64,000 nucleotides of DNA from assembly GCF_040530035.1 (NCBI RefSeq), contig NZ_JBEWCD010000001.1, positions 1,736,001-1,800,000 of the forward strand, in the 5' to 3' direction. The notes beneath the pieces are model-generated. The model was not told the origin of the DNA. It did not search any database and saw only the letters and a program-made list of their open reading frames with translations. This stretch comes from Roseibium sp. HPY-6. Its GTDB lineage: Bacteria; Pseudomonadota; Alphaproteobacteria; Rhizobiales; Stappiaceae. This document shows positions 27,163 through 36,018 of this stretch, in pieces (the first letter of the stretch is position 1; each line of letters starts with the position of its first letter). A program made the translations under genes and the position numbers.

Positions 27163-29369
27163 ACGCTCAACACTCCATCACGCACTCCGATTGCAGACAT
27201 CACATCCATTATTTCCTGTCTCCACCTGTATTGCTGAAGCCAACGATTGTATTGAGAAGCAACACCACGCGTATAATCTCCATTCTTGTTTATGGAGACG
27301 CGTTCGAAGTGATAGAGCTCGACATCACCCAGATAATAAATCTTCTTGTTGCTGCTTCTGAGCTTCAGGCAAAGGTCACTGTCTTCATAGTCGCCTATGA
27401 TGAAGTCCGTGGTGTAACCACCGGCCTTTTCAAAATCTTCCCGTGACATCACAAGGCATGCACCCGTGACCCCCGGCACCTCTCGGGAAGTGCTTGCTTG
27501 CGGGAAGTTCCTGGGAAAGCCCTTGAAATAGTGGTGGTTGAACCAGCGCTTTTTCTCGTCCTGTATGAACTTGAGCCCGGCATGCTGAATGGCATTATCC
27601 GCGTAAAGAAGCTTTGCTCCGACCGCTCCGACCTGCTCATCCATCATGAGACACGCACACAATTGCTCAAGCCAGCCGCTTTCCAGCGGCACGACGTCTG
27701 AATTGATCATGGCGATGTAACGTCCGCTGGCCCTGGACGCACCGGCATTGCACGCCAGCGCATAGCCGCCGTTCTGTTCCATCACGACCAGCCGGTATGA
27801 CAATCCGTATAGAAGATGAAAGCCGATCAACAGATCTTCGACATGAGCCGCCTGCTCTGGAGAATCGAGCACAAACACAATCTCGGCGTTTTCGGCGAGC
27901 CACCGGTCAGCGGCAAAGGCCGCAAGCTGTGGCTTGATGAACTCGTAAACCTTGTAAAGCGGGATCACGATCGAGACCACCGGTTGACCAACCGGTTCGC
28001 CGATCACAATTTCGCTCGGCGTTCCGACTTGTTGTCTGAAGCGATCCTGCAGGTCGGCAAAGGGGCGTGCAAGGCATTCGGCGACGACGTGATCGGTCGC
28101 GTGCCTGGGCGGCACGACCGACAGTGCACTCGCACGGCTTTCCACCGCGTCACTCGGCTGCGGTGGCGGCACGAGTGAAGTTCGCTCTCCCGACGCCATC
28201 GTGAGTTTGAAACGTGGTTGAATATGGTTTGAAAGCGTCTGCCCGGTCGGTGCAAATGCAACAAATCTTTTTATGGCGTAGCCGCCCTGGGCCTCCGGCA
28301 AAACACCGTCAAACGTGTGCAGGTCTAGCGCGACTTGCTCTTCGCCTCCGGTCAGGATTGCAAGTTCCTTGTAAGCTTTGCCCGGATCGCGCATCCAACC
28401 GCCCACAAGGACACCGCTGTCAACGGCAAGCGCTGTTTCGACAGCGCAAAATGCTGCAGTTTCGCCAAGCGTCCCGTGCCTTTTGGCCGGCATCGGTTCA
28501 GAGAGCTGCAAGTCGCGGACAGCCGCCATTGTGGTCTGTGTGCGTGCGCCGAACCGGGTGATGATGTAGTCGCGCACGTCCGGAAGCTTTCGCGCATTTG
28601 TTGCCCACCATGCGCCAAGCGACCGTTCCGCGTTTCCTGTCTCCAGACGCCTGATCGCAAGACCCCAGGGACCGGACAAGACCATGTAGCTTTTCGTCGG
28701 AGCCTGCGGCGTGTCGACAACGCCGATGAAGAGCCGGCTCTTTCCGTTGTTATGAAGCGTGTTGAAGAAATCGGCGTCCAGCCGCTTGATACCGGCATCC
28801 CCAATGAGGGTCGCCGACGTAATCTCGGCGCATTCGCTGTTGAGGAAGGTTTCGAGTATTCGTGTCTCACCCACAGAAGCGACGCAGTCGGCAACCGGCG
28901 GGGTGTCGTTCACGGAATGCAACAGCTTTTTGGCAAAGCCAACGAAACTGCGGGACCGTGCCAGCTTGAACATTCCCGACCAGGTGCTCAGGATCGTTGT
29001 GACAAGCACAGCGCAGGCGTTCTGGGTCAGGCCATTTGTCAGGGCGAACGCATCGGCTGCGGCTACCGGTTCTTCGCCTTTTACCTTGAGTTCGGCTCCG
29101 GACCCTATCGAGCCGGCGGTGAGCTTCAACTGCAGGTCAGGGTCACCTTTTAGCGAAAGCGCCCATAGTATTCTGGTTCGTCCGTCAAGAAGGGCGAGCC
29201 GGACACTAGCCATCGCAGAGAGTTTTTTCTGCGCCTGCTCTTCGAGCTTCGGCGCTGCGCTGACGGCATGCGGCGGATCCCAGGCAACCAGATAAACATC
29301 GGGAGTCAACTGCAGAAACTGCGGCGCATCAAAAGGCGATTCCACATAAGAGCCGAGAGTTTCAAGCAT
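27159..29369 (-). CDS. glycosyltransferase family 2 protein with long N-terminal region
   Basis: A 736-residue protein. The GT2 domain is at about residues 475-720: VVSIVIPLYKVYEFIKPQL, GGYALACNAGASRASGRYIAMINSDVVPLESGWLEQL with the metal-binding SD, GAVGAKLLYADNAIQHAG, and GDYEDSDLCLKLR with the catalytic-base-type ED. Residues 1-450 are not recognised apart from a repeated architecture shared with the 754-residue protein further down the operon. It is the first gene after the RTX gene and the hairpin at 29418, so its expression may depend on read-through. No strong ribosome-binding site is seen. Positional match of wgeB (expE2). Confidence 0.85.
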   Translation of the reverse strand: MLETLGSYVESPFDAPQFLQLTPDVYLVAWDPPHAVSAAPKLEEQAQKKLSAMASVRLALLDGRTRILWALSLKGDPDLQLKLTAGSIGSGAELKVKGEEPVAAADAFALTNGLTQNACAVLVTTILSTWSGMFKLARSRSFVGFAKKLLHSVNDTPPVADCVASVGETRILETFLNSECAEITSATLIGDAGIKRLDADFFNTLHNNGKSRLFIGVVDTPQAPTKSYMVLSGPWGLAIRRLETGNAERSLGAWWATNARKLPDVRDYIITRFGARTQTTMAAVRDLQLSEPMPAKRHGTLGETAAFCAVETALAVDSGVLVGGWMRDPGKAYKELAILTGGEEQVALDLHTFDGVLPEAQGGYAIKRFVAFAPTGQTLSNHIQPRFKLTMASGERTSLVPPPQPSDAVESRASALSVVPPRHATDHVVAECLARPFADLQDRFRQQVGTPSEIVIGEPVGQPVVSIVIPLYKVYEFIKPQLAAFAADRWLAENAEIVFVLDSPEQAAHVEDLLIGFHLLYGLSYRLVVMEQNGGYALACNAGASRASGRYIAMINSDVVPLESGWLEQLCACLMMDEQVGAVGAKLLYADNAIQHAGLKFIQDEKKRWFNHHYFKGFPRNFPQASTSREVPGVTGACLVMSREDFEKAGGYTTDFIIGDYEDSDLCLKLRSSNKKIYYLGDVELYHFERVSINKNGDYTRGVASQYNRWLQQYRWRQEIMDVMSAIGVRDGVLSV

Positions 29370-29417
29370 TTGAGTACTTCATTGCGCAGGATTGCAGACC
29401 AGACCGGCGGCACAAGA

Positions 29418-29455
29418 TTGCTCCGGGCACCCATCGAAACAGGTGCCCGGAGCAA
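29418..29455 (-). terminator. strong hairpin after the RTX gene (terminator or attenuator)
   Basis: A perfect 14-bp stem (TTGCTCCGGGCACC / GGTGCCCGGAGCAA) with a 10-base loop starts seven bases after the RTX stop codon. The tract after the stem on the minus strand (ATCTTG) is poor in T, so partial termination and mRNA protection are both possible. Either would give more RTX protein than transferases. Confidence 0.75.
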
Positions 29456-29461
29456 ATCGCG

Positions 29462-30064
29462 TTAGGTTACAACAATGAAGCCTTCAGGATTGTCCTTCAG
29501 GTCGTCAGCACTGGTGTTATTGAGCGTAACGGTGTCACCGTTGCCCAGATCAATCACAGTGTTGTTGCCAACCTGTGTTGCACGGTCTGCAACGTCTGCA
29601 GCCGAACCGATGCCGGTATTGTTGATATTCGAGGAAATCTGAACCAGATCACCAACCTGGAAATCCATGATGATATCGTTTCCACCGCCACCGGTGAATA
29701 CGAACACGTCATTGTTTCCGCCGCCGAACATCAGATCGTTGCCGGCACCACCGTCAATGATGTCGGTGCCTTCGCCGCCGAGAATGATGTCGCCACCATC
29801 ACCGCCTTCAATATAGTCGGCACCTGCACCGCCGAAGATCGTGTCGGAACCTTCTCCACCAAGAATGACGTCTTCGCCACCCTCACCGAAAATCTTGTCC
29901 GAACCTTCACCACCAACGATCAGATCACCACCAGTTCCACCGAACAGAAAATCGTCGCCTTCATTGCCCACGATAACGTCCGCTGCACCCAGACCAAATA
30001 TGAAATCCTGGGCATTTGAACCCGTTAGGAAATCCTGGAAAGCACTGCCTTCAATTGTGGCCAT
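29462..30064 (-). CDS. secreted RTX calcium-binding protein (WgeA/ExpE1-like)
   Basis: A 200-residue acidic protein made mostly of glycine-rich nonapeptide repeats of the form GGxGxDxI/L from about residue 30 to 120 (GGTGGDLIVGG, GGEGSDKIFGE, GGAGADYIEGG and so on), which fold into a calcium-filled beta roll. The C-terminal 70 residues (NDVFVFTGGGGNDIIMDFQVGD, ending in the hydrophobic tail IVVT) look like a type I secretion signal domain. There is no N-terminal signal peptide. The type I ATPase and adaptor lie directly upstream. In S. meliloti the RTX protein WgeA is exported by such a pair and is needed for galactoglucan production. AGGAG precedes the ATG at 30064. Confidence 0.9.
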   Translation of the reverse strand: MATIEGSAFQDFLTGSNAQDFIFGLGAADVIVGNEGDDFLFGGTGGDLIVGGEGSDKIFGEGGEDVILGGEGSDTIFGGAGADYIEGGDGGDIILGGEGTDIIDGGAGNDLMFGGGNNDVFVFTGGGGNDIIMDFQVGDLVQISSNINNTGIGSAADVADRATQVGNNTVIDLGNGDTVTLNNTSADDLKDNPEGFIVVT

Positions 30065-30550
30065 AGCTTACTCCTGAAGTTTACCTCACTTAAACAACGC
30101 CCCGGAAACCGCGGCACCCCGCACCGCACAAACCCCGTCTTCTTGCGGTGCGAAAAACACAATACACGTTTATGACTTTATTCAAAGGGATTATTAGTGA
30201 AAAAAGTAAGGCAATATTTTGTTTAATGAGTATTTTAGAGGATATTACTCTAATAAAATGCCAAAATTACCAAACTAATACATCTTTTTTGCATCTAAAT
30301 TCGAATTAATTTTTCGTTTATACGGGAATAATTTTTGACGGTGAACTAATTTTTATCATATTTTTCAATGCGTTGAATCTAAGTTATTAAATTCCTACTA
30401 AACCCGCATACACGCATAAGTTTTCAATACTATGGAACGTCTTCGCGAAATCATGTAAATCAATGTACACGTTATACCGCACTGCACAAATGTCAGGCAA
30501 TGCGATACAAAACTGATCAGTTTGAGATTGTGTTTGGGTTGCTTTGACGG
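30065..30550. other. AT-rich intergenic region upstream of the RTX gene
   Basis: 486 bases without a gene and much richer in A/T than its surroundings, especially 30170-30480. It should hold the RTX promoter. Two structures stand out: the hairpin at 30120-30152 and a 10-bp palindrome AATTCGAATT at 30298-30307 that resembles one half of the candidate MarR operator at 33913-33933. Confidence 0.6.
30120..30152 (-). promoter_or_regulatory. hairpin in the RTX leader
   Basis: A perfect 9-bp stem (CGCACCGCA / TGCGGTGCG) with a 15-base loop lies 56 bases upstream of the RTX start codon. On the transcribed minus strand no T-run follows, so it is not a normal terminator. It may stabilise the leader or act in regulation. 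Confidence 0.45.
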
Positions 30551-31936
30551 CTAGTCTTCGCGGAATGCGCGATTAAAGCTCTCCGTAAGCGGCTCGACCA
30601 GATACTCGATCGCTTTTCGCGCCCGGCGCAAGATAAGGACTTCAGCGGGCATTCCCGGATAAAGCGCGACAACCGGATTGTTCGCCAGTTCTTCCTGACT
30701 GACTTCGGCCCGAACCACATAGAAGGCTGCCTGTGTCTGCTGGTCGACGGTCTGGTCGGCCGCCACAAAGGTCACTTCTCCCTCGAGCGGTTGAACGTTC
30801 CGCCGATCGTAAGCCGTTAGTCTGATTCGGGCTTCGGAGCCGACACGCACATGATCGATGTCCTTGAGGTTCATGCGAACCTCGACCAGCATCTTCTCAT
30901 CCTGCGGCACGATATCCATGATTGCCTTGCCCGGCTCGACAACGCCGCCCGGTGTGCGCATTTCAATATCGGTGATAATGCCGCCCTGGGGAGCATAGAC
31001 CACGAGACGATCAAGAACGTCCTTGGCGGAAATGATCTGCTCGTCGGTAATTTTAAGTTCCAGCTGTGCCTCCAGGATCTCGCTGGCAATTTCGCTCTGG
31101 AGTTCCTGCTCGGCCTGCAGCAAGGCGACTTCCGCACCCTGCTTGGCTTTTTCCGATTTCGCCTTCTCAGCCGCGAGTTCTCCGCCATTGCCGATCAGTT
31201 CGCTAAGCTCCAACTGCACCTCGCTCAGCATGGCCTTTGACGTGAACCCCTTTTTCTCCAGGCCGCTCAGTGCGTCAACCCGCTCTTCAAGCAGCAGTTG
31301 GCGGTGATTGTTGGAAGCAATCTGAGCTTCGGCGGCTTCGATCTGCGCTGCGAATTGCTCAATCTCCTTTTGCTGGAAGGCTACCTTTCCCTCGTAGACC
31401 CGCCTGCGTTTTTCAAAAAACCGTTCCTCGGCCGCCATAACATCCGAAGCCGTCGGGGCATCGCTCTCCACCAGCTCCCTAGGCATTTCAATCTCGTCTT
31501 TGAGGTCACGTTCGGATCTGAGCCGCGCAAGCGTCGCCAGAAGACTTATCCTCTTACCGCGCAATTGCGCCAGTTCCGCACGGGCCCGCGTCGCATCGAG
31601 CTCGACCAGCGCCTGTCCGGCCGTCACGAAGTCGCCTTCATTGACCAGCAGCCGGCGCAGAATGCCACCTTCAAGATGACTGATGGTCTTGCGCTTGCTG
31701 TCGACGATGACCTTGCCGGTCGCAACTGCAGCACTGTCGAGGTCGGCCGTGAACCCCCAAAGCAGAAATCCGCCGAAACCGACAACAACAGCAATCCCGG
31801 CTGCAACAAGAGGTCCACGAATGCTCGGCGCCTTTTCGTCTTCCGGGTTTTCGGCCTGTTGCCAGAACGGTTTCTTTGCAACTTCCTTAAGCTGCTTGTT
31901 CGTTTCGTTTGTCGAAATATCGGTGTTGGACGTCAT
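30551..31936 (-). CDS. type I secretion membrane-fusion protein, HlyD family (WgdB/PrsE-like)
   Basis: A 461-residue periplasmic adaptor. One inner-membrane helix at about residues 43-65 (LVAAGIAVVVGFGGFLLWGF) is followed by a lipoyl half-motif (KTISHLEGGILRRLLVNEGDFV), a long alpha-hairpin coiled coil at about 130-310, the second lipoyl half (VYAPQGGIITDI) and a C-terminal beta-barrel domain. It bridges the ABC exporter to an outer-membrane TolC, which is not in the window. It overlaps the ATPase gene by four bases. Downstream is the RTX gene, the likely substrate. Confidence 0.93.
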   Translation of the reverse strand: MTSNTDISTNETNKQLKEVAKKPFWQQAENPEDEKAPSIRGPLVAAGIAVVVGFGGFLLWGFTADLDSAAVATGKVIVDSKRKTISHLEGGILRRLLVNEGDFVTAGQALVELDATRARAELAQLRGKRISLLATLARLRSERDLKDEIEMPRELVESDAPTASDVMAAEERFFEKRRRVYEGKVAFQQKEIEQFAAQIEAAEAQIASNNHRQLLLEERVDALSGLEKKGFTSKAMLSEVQLELSELIGNGGELAAEKAKSEKAKQGAEVALLQAEQELQSEIASEILEAQLELKITDEQIISAKDVLDRLVVYAPQGGIITDIEMRTPGGVVEPGKAIMDIVPQDEKMLVEVRMNLKDIDHVRVGSEARIRLTAYDRRNVQPLEGEVTFVAADQTVDQQTQAAFYVVRAEVSQEELANNPVVALYPGMPAEVLILRRARKAIEYLVEPLTESFNRAFRED

Positions 31937-33681
31937 GCGACTTCTCCGCTCGACGGCAAAGCATGATTTGGCGTTGGCGCCGGCAAACGCCTTGAGATAC
32001 TGCTGACCACATCGGTTCTGTCTCCGAACTGACTGATGCGCCCGTCTTCAAGAACCAGGATCTTGTCGGCTGCCTCCATGATGGCTGGACGGTGCGCGAT
32101 CACGATCACGATTGCACCGTCTTCCTTCGCGCTTGAGATCGCTCTCAAAAGCGCAACCTCACCTTCCGTGTCGAGGTTTGCGTTGGGCTCGTCCAGAACC
32201 AGCAACCTGGGATGCCCGAACAGCGCCCGCGCCAGCGCAACCCGCTGTTTCTGACCACCGGACAATGTATATTTATTGTCCCCCACGGGCGTATCGTATC
32301 CAAGGGGCATCCGGCCGATCATCTCGTGAACCCCGGCTGATCTGGCCGCATCAATCACCATCTGCGGATCGACCTCGTACATACGCGAGATGTTTTCGCG
32401 AACCGTGCCGTCGAGAAGGGAGACGGATTGCGGCAGATAGCCGACCATGGCTCCGACGGACGCACGTTCCCACAGGTAGACGTTATGGCCATCCAGAAAG
32501 ACCCCGCCCGTGGTCGGCTGCAACGCTCCGACCAGAAGGCGCGCAAGCGTGGATTTTCCAGCCGCTGAAGGGCCGACGATGCCCAATACGTCTCCTGGCT
32601 CCAGGGTAAAGGAAATGCCTTTGATGACAGGCACCGGCATGTTGGGCGCAGCAAAGACGAGCTTGTCGACCGTGAGCGGGCCCTGGCTTGCAGGTGTCGG
32701 GATCGCCTGACGGATGGACGAATGATTCTCTAGGATGTCGCGGACGCGGCCCCAGGCTGTGAATGCGAACACCCATTGCCGCCAGTTCTCGGTCATGTTG
32801 TCAAAAGGAAGAAGCAACCGTCCGGTGATAATGCTCGCAGCAATCATTGTTCCTGCGGTCACCTCGCCCTGGATCACAAGGTTCGCGCCAACAGCAAGAA
32901 CAGCGATCTGCATGCCCATGCGAAGGCTTCGGGTCAGGGCGTGGATCGCCTTGCCGCGCCGGCTTCCCTGCGCCATCAGCTCGCTGGCGTGGAGCTGTCT
33001 CTTTCGCCAGCGCCGCGCAAGTGCCGGCATGATCCCCATCGCTTCGATCGTTTCGGCGTGCCGCAACGTCGACGCCATCGTCGCGACATTCTCGACATTT
33101 GCCGAGTTCGCTTCCTTTAGCAGCGAACGAGTCGCCATATCGGAGATCACATTCAGCCCGACAAGAACGAAGGCCGAAACAACGGCCAGAAGGCCATAGA
33201 GCGGATGAAGAACAAACAGAACTGCGAGAAACAGGGGCACCCAGAGCGCTTCCAGTGGAGCGCTGATTGCGTTGCTGGTCACGAAGCTGCGCAAGTCGTT
33301 AAGGTCCCGGAGCACCTCCGAAGCGAGGCTGCCGCCCTTTTCGAGCGAGGATTTCACGCCGGCCTCAATCGCCATATGATTGAGTCGGCGGACGAGTTCG
33401 GTCCCCATTACCTGAAAAATCTGACTGCGAATGAACTCCAAAATACCGTAGAGAGTCAGTGCTCCGGCCGCGATAATGACGAGCATACCAAGTGTGTCTA
33501 CGCTCTGACTGTTCAGAACCCTGTCGTGCACCTGGAGCATGAAAAGCGGCGCAGTGAGCTGTAAAAGCGTGATAAATCCGCTCAGGGCTGCCGCGACGAT
33601 CAAACCAGTTGTAAAGGTTTTGCGGGCCTCCCGCACCAGACTTAACGGGTCGTTCGCGGCAGGTTTTGCCTGATCAACCAT
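31933..33681 (-). CDS. type I secretion ABC transporter, PrtD/PrsD family (WgdA-like)
   Basis: A 582-residue inner-membrane exporter half-molecule: six-helix membrane domain to about residue 310, then the ATPase domain with Walker A GPSAAGKST near 367, Q-loop YLPQSVSLL, signature LSGGQKQRVALARAL near 475, Walker B LLVLDEP and H-loop AHRP. All catalytic motifs are intact, in contrast to the degenerate protein at 2581-4116. There is no N-terminal C39 peptidase domain, so the substrate is not cleaved. A GGAGAATG site precedes the ATG at 33681. With the HlyD adaptor it should export the RTX protein encoded two genes down. Confidence 0.95.
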   Translation of the reverse strand: MVDQAKPAANDPLSLVREARKTFTTGLIVAAALSGFITLLQLTAPLFMLQVHDRVLNSQSVDTLGMLVIIAAGALTLYGILEFIRSQIFQVMGTELVRRLNHMAIEAGVKSSLEKGGSLASEVLRDLNDLRSFVTSNAISAPLEALWVPLFLAVLFVLHPLYGLLAVVSAFVLVGLNVISDMATRSLLKEANSANVENVATMASTLRHAETIEAMGIMPALARRWRKRQLHASELMAQGSRRGKAIHALTRSLRMGMQIAVLAVGANLVIQGEVTAGTMIAASIITGRLLLPFDNMTENWRQWVFAFTAWGRVRDILENHSSIRQAIPTPASQGPLTVDKLVFAAPNMPVPVIKGISFTLEPGDVLGIVGPSAAGKSTLARLLVGALQPTTGGVFLDGHNVYLWERASVGAMVGYLPQSVSLLDGTVRENISRMYEVDPQMVIDAARSAGVHEMIGRMPLGYDTPVGDNKYTLSGGQKQRVALARALFGHPRLLVLDEPNANLDTEGEVALLRAISSAKEDGAIVIVIAHRPAIMEAADKILVLEDGRISQFGDRTDVVSSISRRLPAPTPNHALPSSGEVA

Positions 33682-33912
33682 GCATCATTCTCCAAACATT
33701 CAACCCAAAGACGAGTTCGCAGGTGCGAAAAAAATTAGTAATTGCCTAGAAAACGACACATCTTTTCCCTATAAATGATGAAGGTTTGTAGACTAAATTG
33801 GATGATGTTTGGGATTTAATTGTGGCACGCAATTTTATCTCATGCAAAAGATAAAAATATAAATAAAAAACGGAAACCCCGCTAAGACAAGGAGCAACTC
33901 GGTAATGAAATT

Positions 33913-33933
33913 ATTTCGAATTTAGTTCGAAAT
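33913..33933. promoter_or_regulatory. candidate MarR/WggR operator palindrome
   Basis: A perfect inverted repeat, ATTTCGAA, five bases TTTAG, TTCGAAAT, lies 20 bases upstream of the MarR gene start in the gap between it and the divergent type I secretion operon. Position and shape fit binding by the MarR dimer. A related half, AATTCGAATTAA, lies upstream of the RTX gene at 30298. Confidence 0.55.
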
Positions 33934-33953
33934 TTGGTGGGAGTTAGGGGCAT

Positions 33954-34556
33954 ATGCACAAAATCTTCACTGATGCACCACAACAAATCAACGGTCGAAT
34001 CGACATCCCTAAACCAAAGGTTGAAAATAATACATATGATGTAGCGGAGTCGGACATGAGCGCCGAAATGAACCCCTACGCTCACGCAAACCACTTCGAA
34101 CTCGTCCGCGTGATTGAACGGATGTACCGGCGATATCTCGACCGGTTGCGTGTCGATCTGATCAGGATCGGTGCCGATGACATCTCTCCGTCACACGCGA
34201 TGCTTCTCTTCACGATTGGCGATGACGATCTGTCCGTGCGCGACCTCATGGATCGTGGACACTATCTCGGATCGAACGCCTCCTACAGCCTGAAGCAACT
34301 CGTCCAATCGGGATATGTGGATCGAACCGCATCTGCCAGAGACAGACGCTCGGCGCGCATTCGGCTGACCGACAAGGGAAGAGACCTGTGCAACGCCATC
34401 AAGGCTGCAGACGAGGTCAACCAGGCTCAAATCGTACGTAACGAACGCGACCGGATGGCACTTGAAGAGACGTTTGCTTTGCTGCGCAAACTGGAAGTGA
34501 TCTGGGCAACCGATCTCCAGCAACGCAACGGTCGGTTAGGCGCTAACGGCTTCTGA
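33954..34556 (+). CDS. MarR-family regulator (WggR/ExpG-like)
   Basis: A 200-residue winged-helix regulator: dimer helices at the ends, recognition region DLSVRDLMDRGHYLGSN with ASYSLKQLVQSGYVDRT at about residues 98-128, and wing DRRSARIRLTDKG. It is followed 16 bases later by a glycosyltransferase gene and is divergent from the type I secretion operon. In S. meliloti the same arrangement holds wggR and wgcA, and WggR activates the galactoglucan operons by binding palindromes in their promoters. A palindrome stands just upstream here. AGGGG precedes the ATG at 33954. Confidence 0.88.
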   Translation: MHKIFTDAPQQINGRIDIPKPKVENNTYDVAESDMSAEMNPYAHANHFELVRVIERMYRRYLDRLRVDLIRIGADDISPSHAMLLFTIGDDDLSVRDLMDRGHYLGSNASYSLKQLVQSGYVDRTASARDRRSARIRLTDKGRDLCNAIKAADEVNQAQIVRNERDRMALEETFALLRKLEVIWATDLQQRNGRLGANGF

Positions 34557-34572
34557 CGCGAGACCGTCTGCG

Positions 34573-35835
34573 ATGCATATAGTTTTCGTGCACCGGCACG
34601 GGCCTGGGCAATTCGTTCACATTGCCCGACGCCTTATCCTTGACGGCTGGACCGTCACCCTGATCTGCGAAAGCATCGACAGGCCCGTCCCGGGCCTGCG
34701 GGTGCTTCGATACGGCAACGGTGACACACCGAGTGCTGCGCAGTCCGGGCGGAAAGATACCTCTGTTCCCTATATCGAAGCCGGACGCCGGGTAGCCGAA
34801 ATCCTCCATCGGCTTGCCAGGCATGGCAACACGCCCGACCTTGTGCTGGGGCACATCGCGTGGGGCGGGATGATGTTCGTGAAAGATGCGCTTCCCGACA
34901 CCCCGATGGTCGGGTTTTGCGAATACTTTTTCCAGTCCGAGGGCGGTGACATCGGATTTGCGCCATCGGACAACATTGATCTCGGAAAGAGGCAAACGCT
35001 CCGACTGCGCAACGCCGTTCAGTTATCGACGCTCGATCAGATGGACTACGGCATAAGTCCGACAAGGTGGCAGAAAAGCAGGTATCCGACCGAATATCAT
35101 TCAAAGATCATTGTCCAGCACGAGGGCATCGACACGGGCCGCGCGCGGCCCGATCCGCTGGCCACGTTTCGGCTACCTGATGGAAATCTGCTGAGCGCCG
35201 GAGATCCGATTGTCACTTTTGCAGCCCGCGACCTTGAACCCTACCGGGGCTTTCCGCAATTCATGCGCGCGGCGGACCTGGTTGCAAAGCGCAACCCGCA
35301 GGTCCAATTCGTCGTGGCAGGCGGTGATGGTGTCAGTTACGGGAGCAGCCCTCAACAGGCTGCGAGTTGGCGCAAATTGCTGCAGGAAGAAACAAGTCTT
35401 GCGCCGGACCGGCTACATTTTCTGGGCCAAATTCCACACCGCGATTTGATTCGCCTGTTTCAGGTTTCGGCCGCACATGTCTATCTGACCTATCCGTTTG
35501 TCCTGTCATGGTCTTTTCTGGAAGCCATGTCCTGTGGGGCTGCAATCATAGCATCCGACACTCCGCCGGTCCGTGAGGTGGTCAAGGACAACCTCAACGG
35601 TCGTCTTGTCGATTTCTGGAATGTGGAGAAATTCGCCGAGAGAATTGAAGAAGCGCTCAAGGCTCCGGACCGGTTCCAGCAATTGCGGTCAGAGGCCAGA
35701 AAAACGATTGTCGGTCGCTACGACCTGAATGCTTGCTGCGCAAAAACGCAGCGCCTAGTCGTACAGGTGATCGGAGCGCATTCACGTTCAAATGTTGCTC
35801 GCCGTGATCGCGAGGGACTGAGGGAAACCGTCTGA
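34573..35835 (+). CDS. glycosyltransferase family 4 protein (WgcA/ExpC-like position)
   Basis: A 420-residue GT-B transferase. It begins MHIVFVHRHGPGQFVHIARRL, has a central YFFQSEGGDIGF block typical of a polysaccharide GT4 subfamily with a dedicated N-terminal domain, then VTFAARDLEPYRGFPQFMRAA, FLGQIPHRDLIRLF and LSWSFLEAMSCGAAIIASDTPPVREVV in the sugar-nucleotide lobe. It is co-transcribed with the MarR gene. In S. meliloti the equivalent gene wgcA lies beside wggR and is needed for galactoglucan. The last 15 residues are basic and probably disordered. Confidence 0.92.
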   Translation: MHIVFVHRHGPGQFVHIARRLILDGWTVTLICESIDRPVPGLRVLRYGNGDTPSAAQSGRKDTSVPYIEAGRRVAEILHRLARHGNTPDLVLGHIAWGGMMFVKDALPDTPMVGFCEYFFQSEGGDIGFAPSDNIDLGKRQTLRLRNAVQLSTLDQMDYGISPTRWQKSRYPTEYHSKIIVQHEGIDTGRARPDPLATFRLPDGNLLSAGDPIVTFAARDLEPYRGFPQFMRAADLVAKRNPQVQFVVAGGDGVSYGSSPQQAASWRKLLQEETSLAPDRLHFLGQIPHRDLIRLFQVSAAHVYLTYPFVLSWSFLEAMSCGAAIIASDTPPVREVVKDNLNGRLVDFWNVEKFAERIEEALKAPDRFQQLRSEARKTIVGRYDLNACCAKTQRLVVQVIGAHSRSNVARRDREGLRETV

Positions 35836-36018
35836 AATCAATCACACAAGCTTCCTTGCCGGGCCGCATCGGTGCGCAGCCCGGAGTGCGATTATCATGG
35901 CCAATAGGAAATTGCCGGCACCGGGGCAATGACGCTGCAGGCAAACGGTGTCTTATCGCAAAGACACGAAAAGACGCCTGTTTCAATAAGTCTGAAACGA
36001 CCTGACGGGCGACCAGAT

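Noticed and set aside
28335..29153. A 272-residue open frame on the plus strand
   Set aside because: Antisense to the GT2 gene and without any family resemblance.
35858..35884. Inverted repeat CCGGGC / GCCCGG after the GT4 gene, considered as a terminator
   Set aside because: Only six paired bases, a long loop and no T-run.
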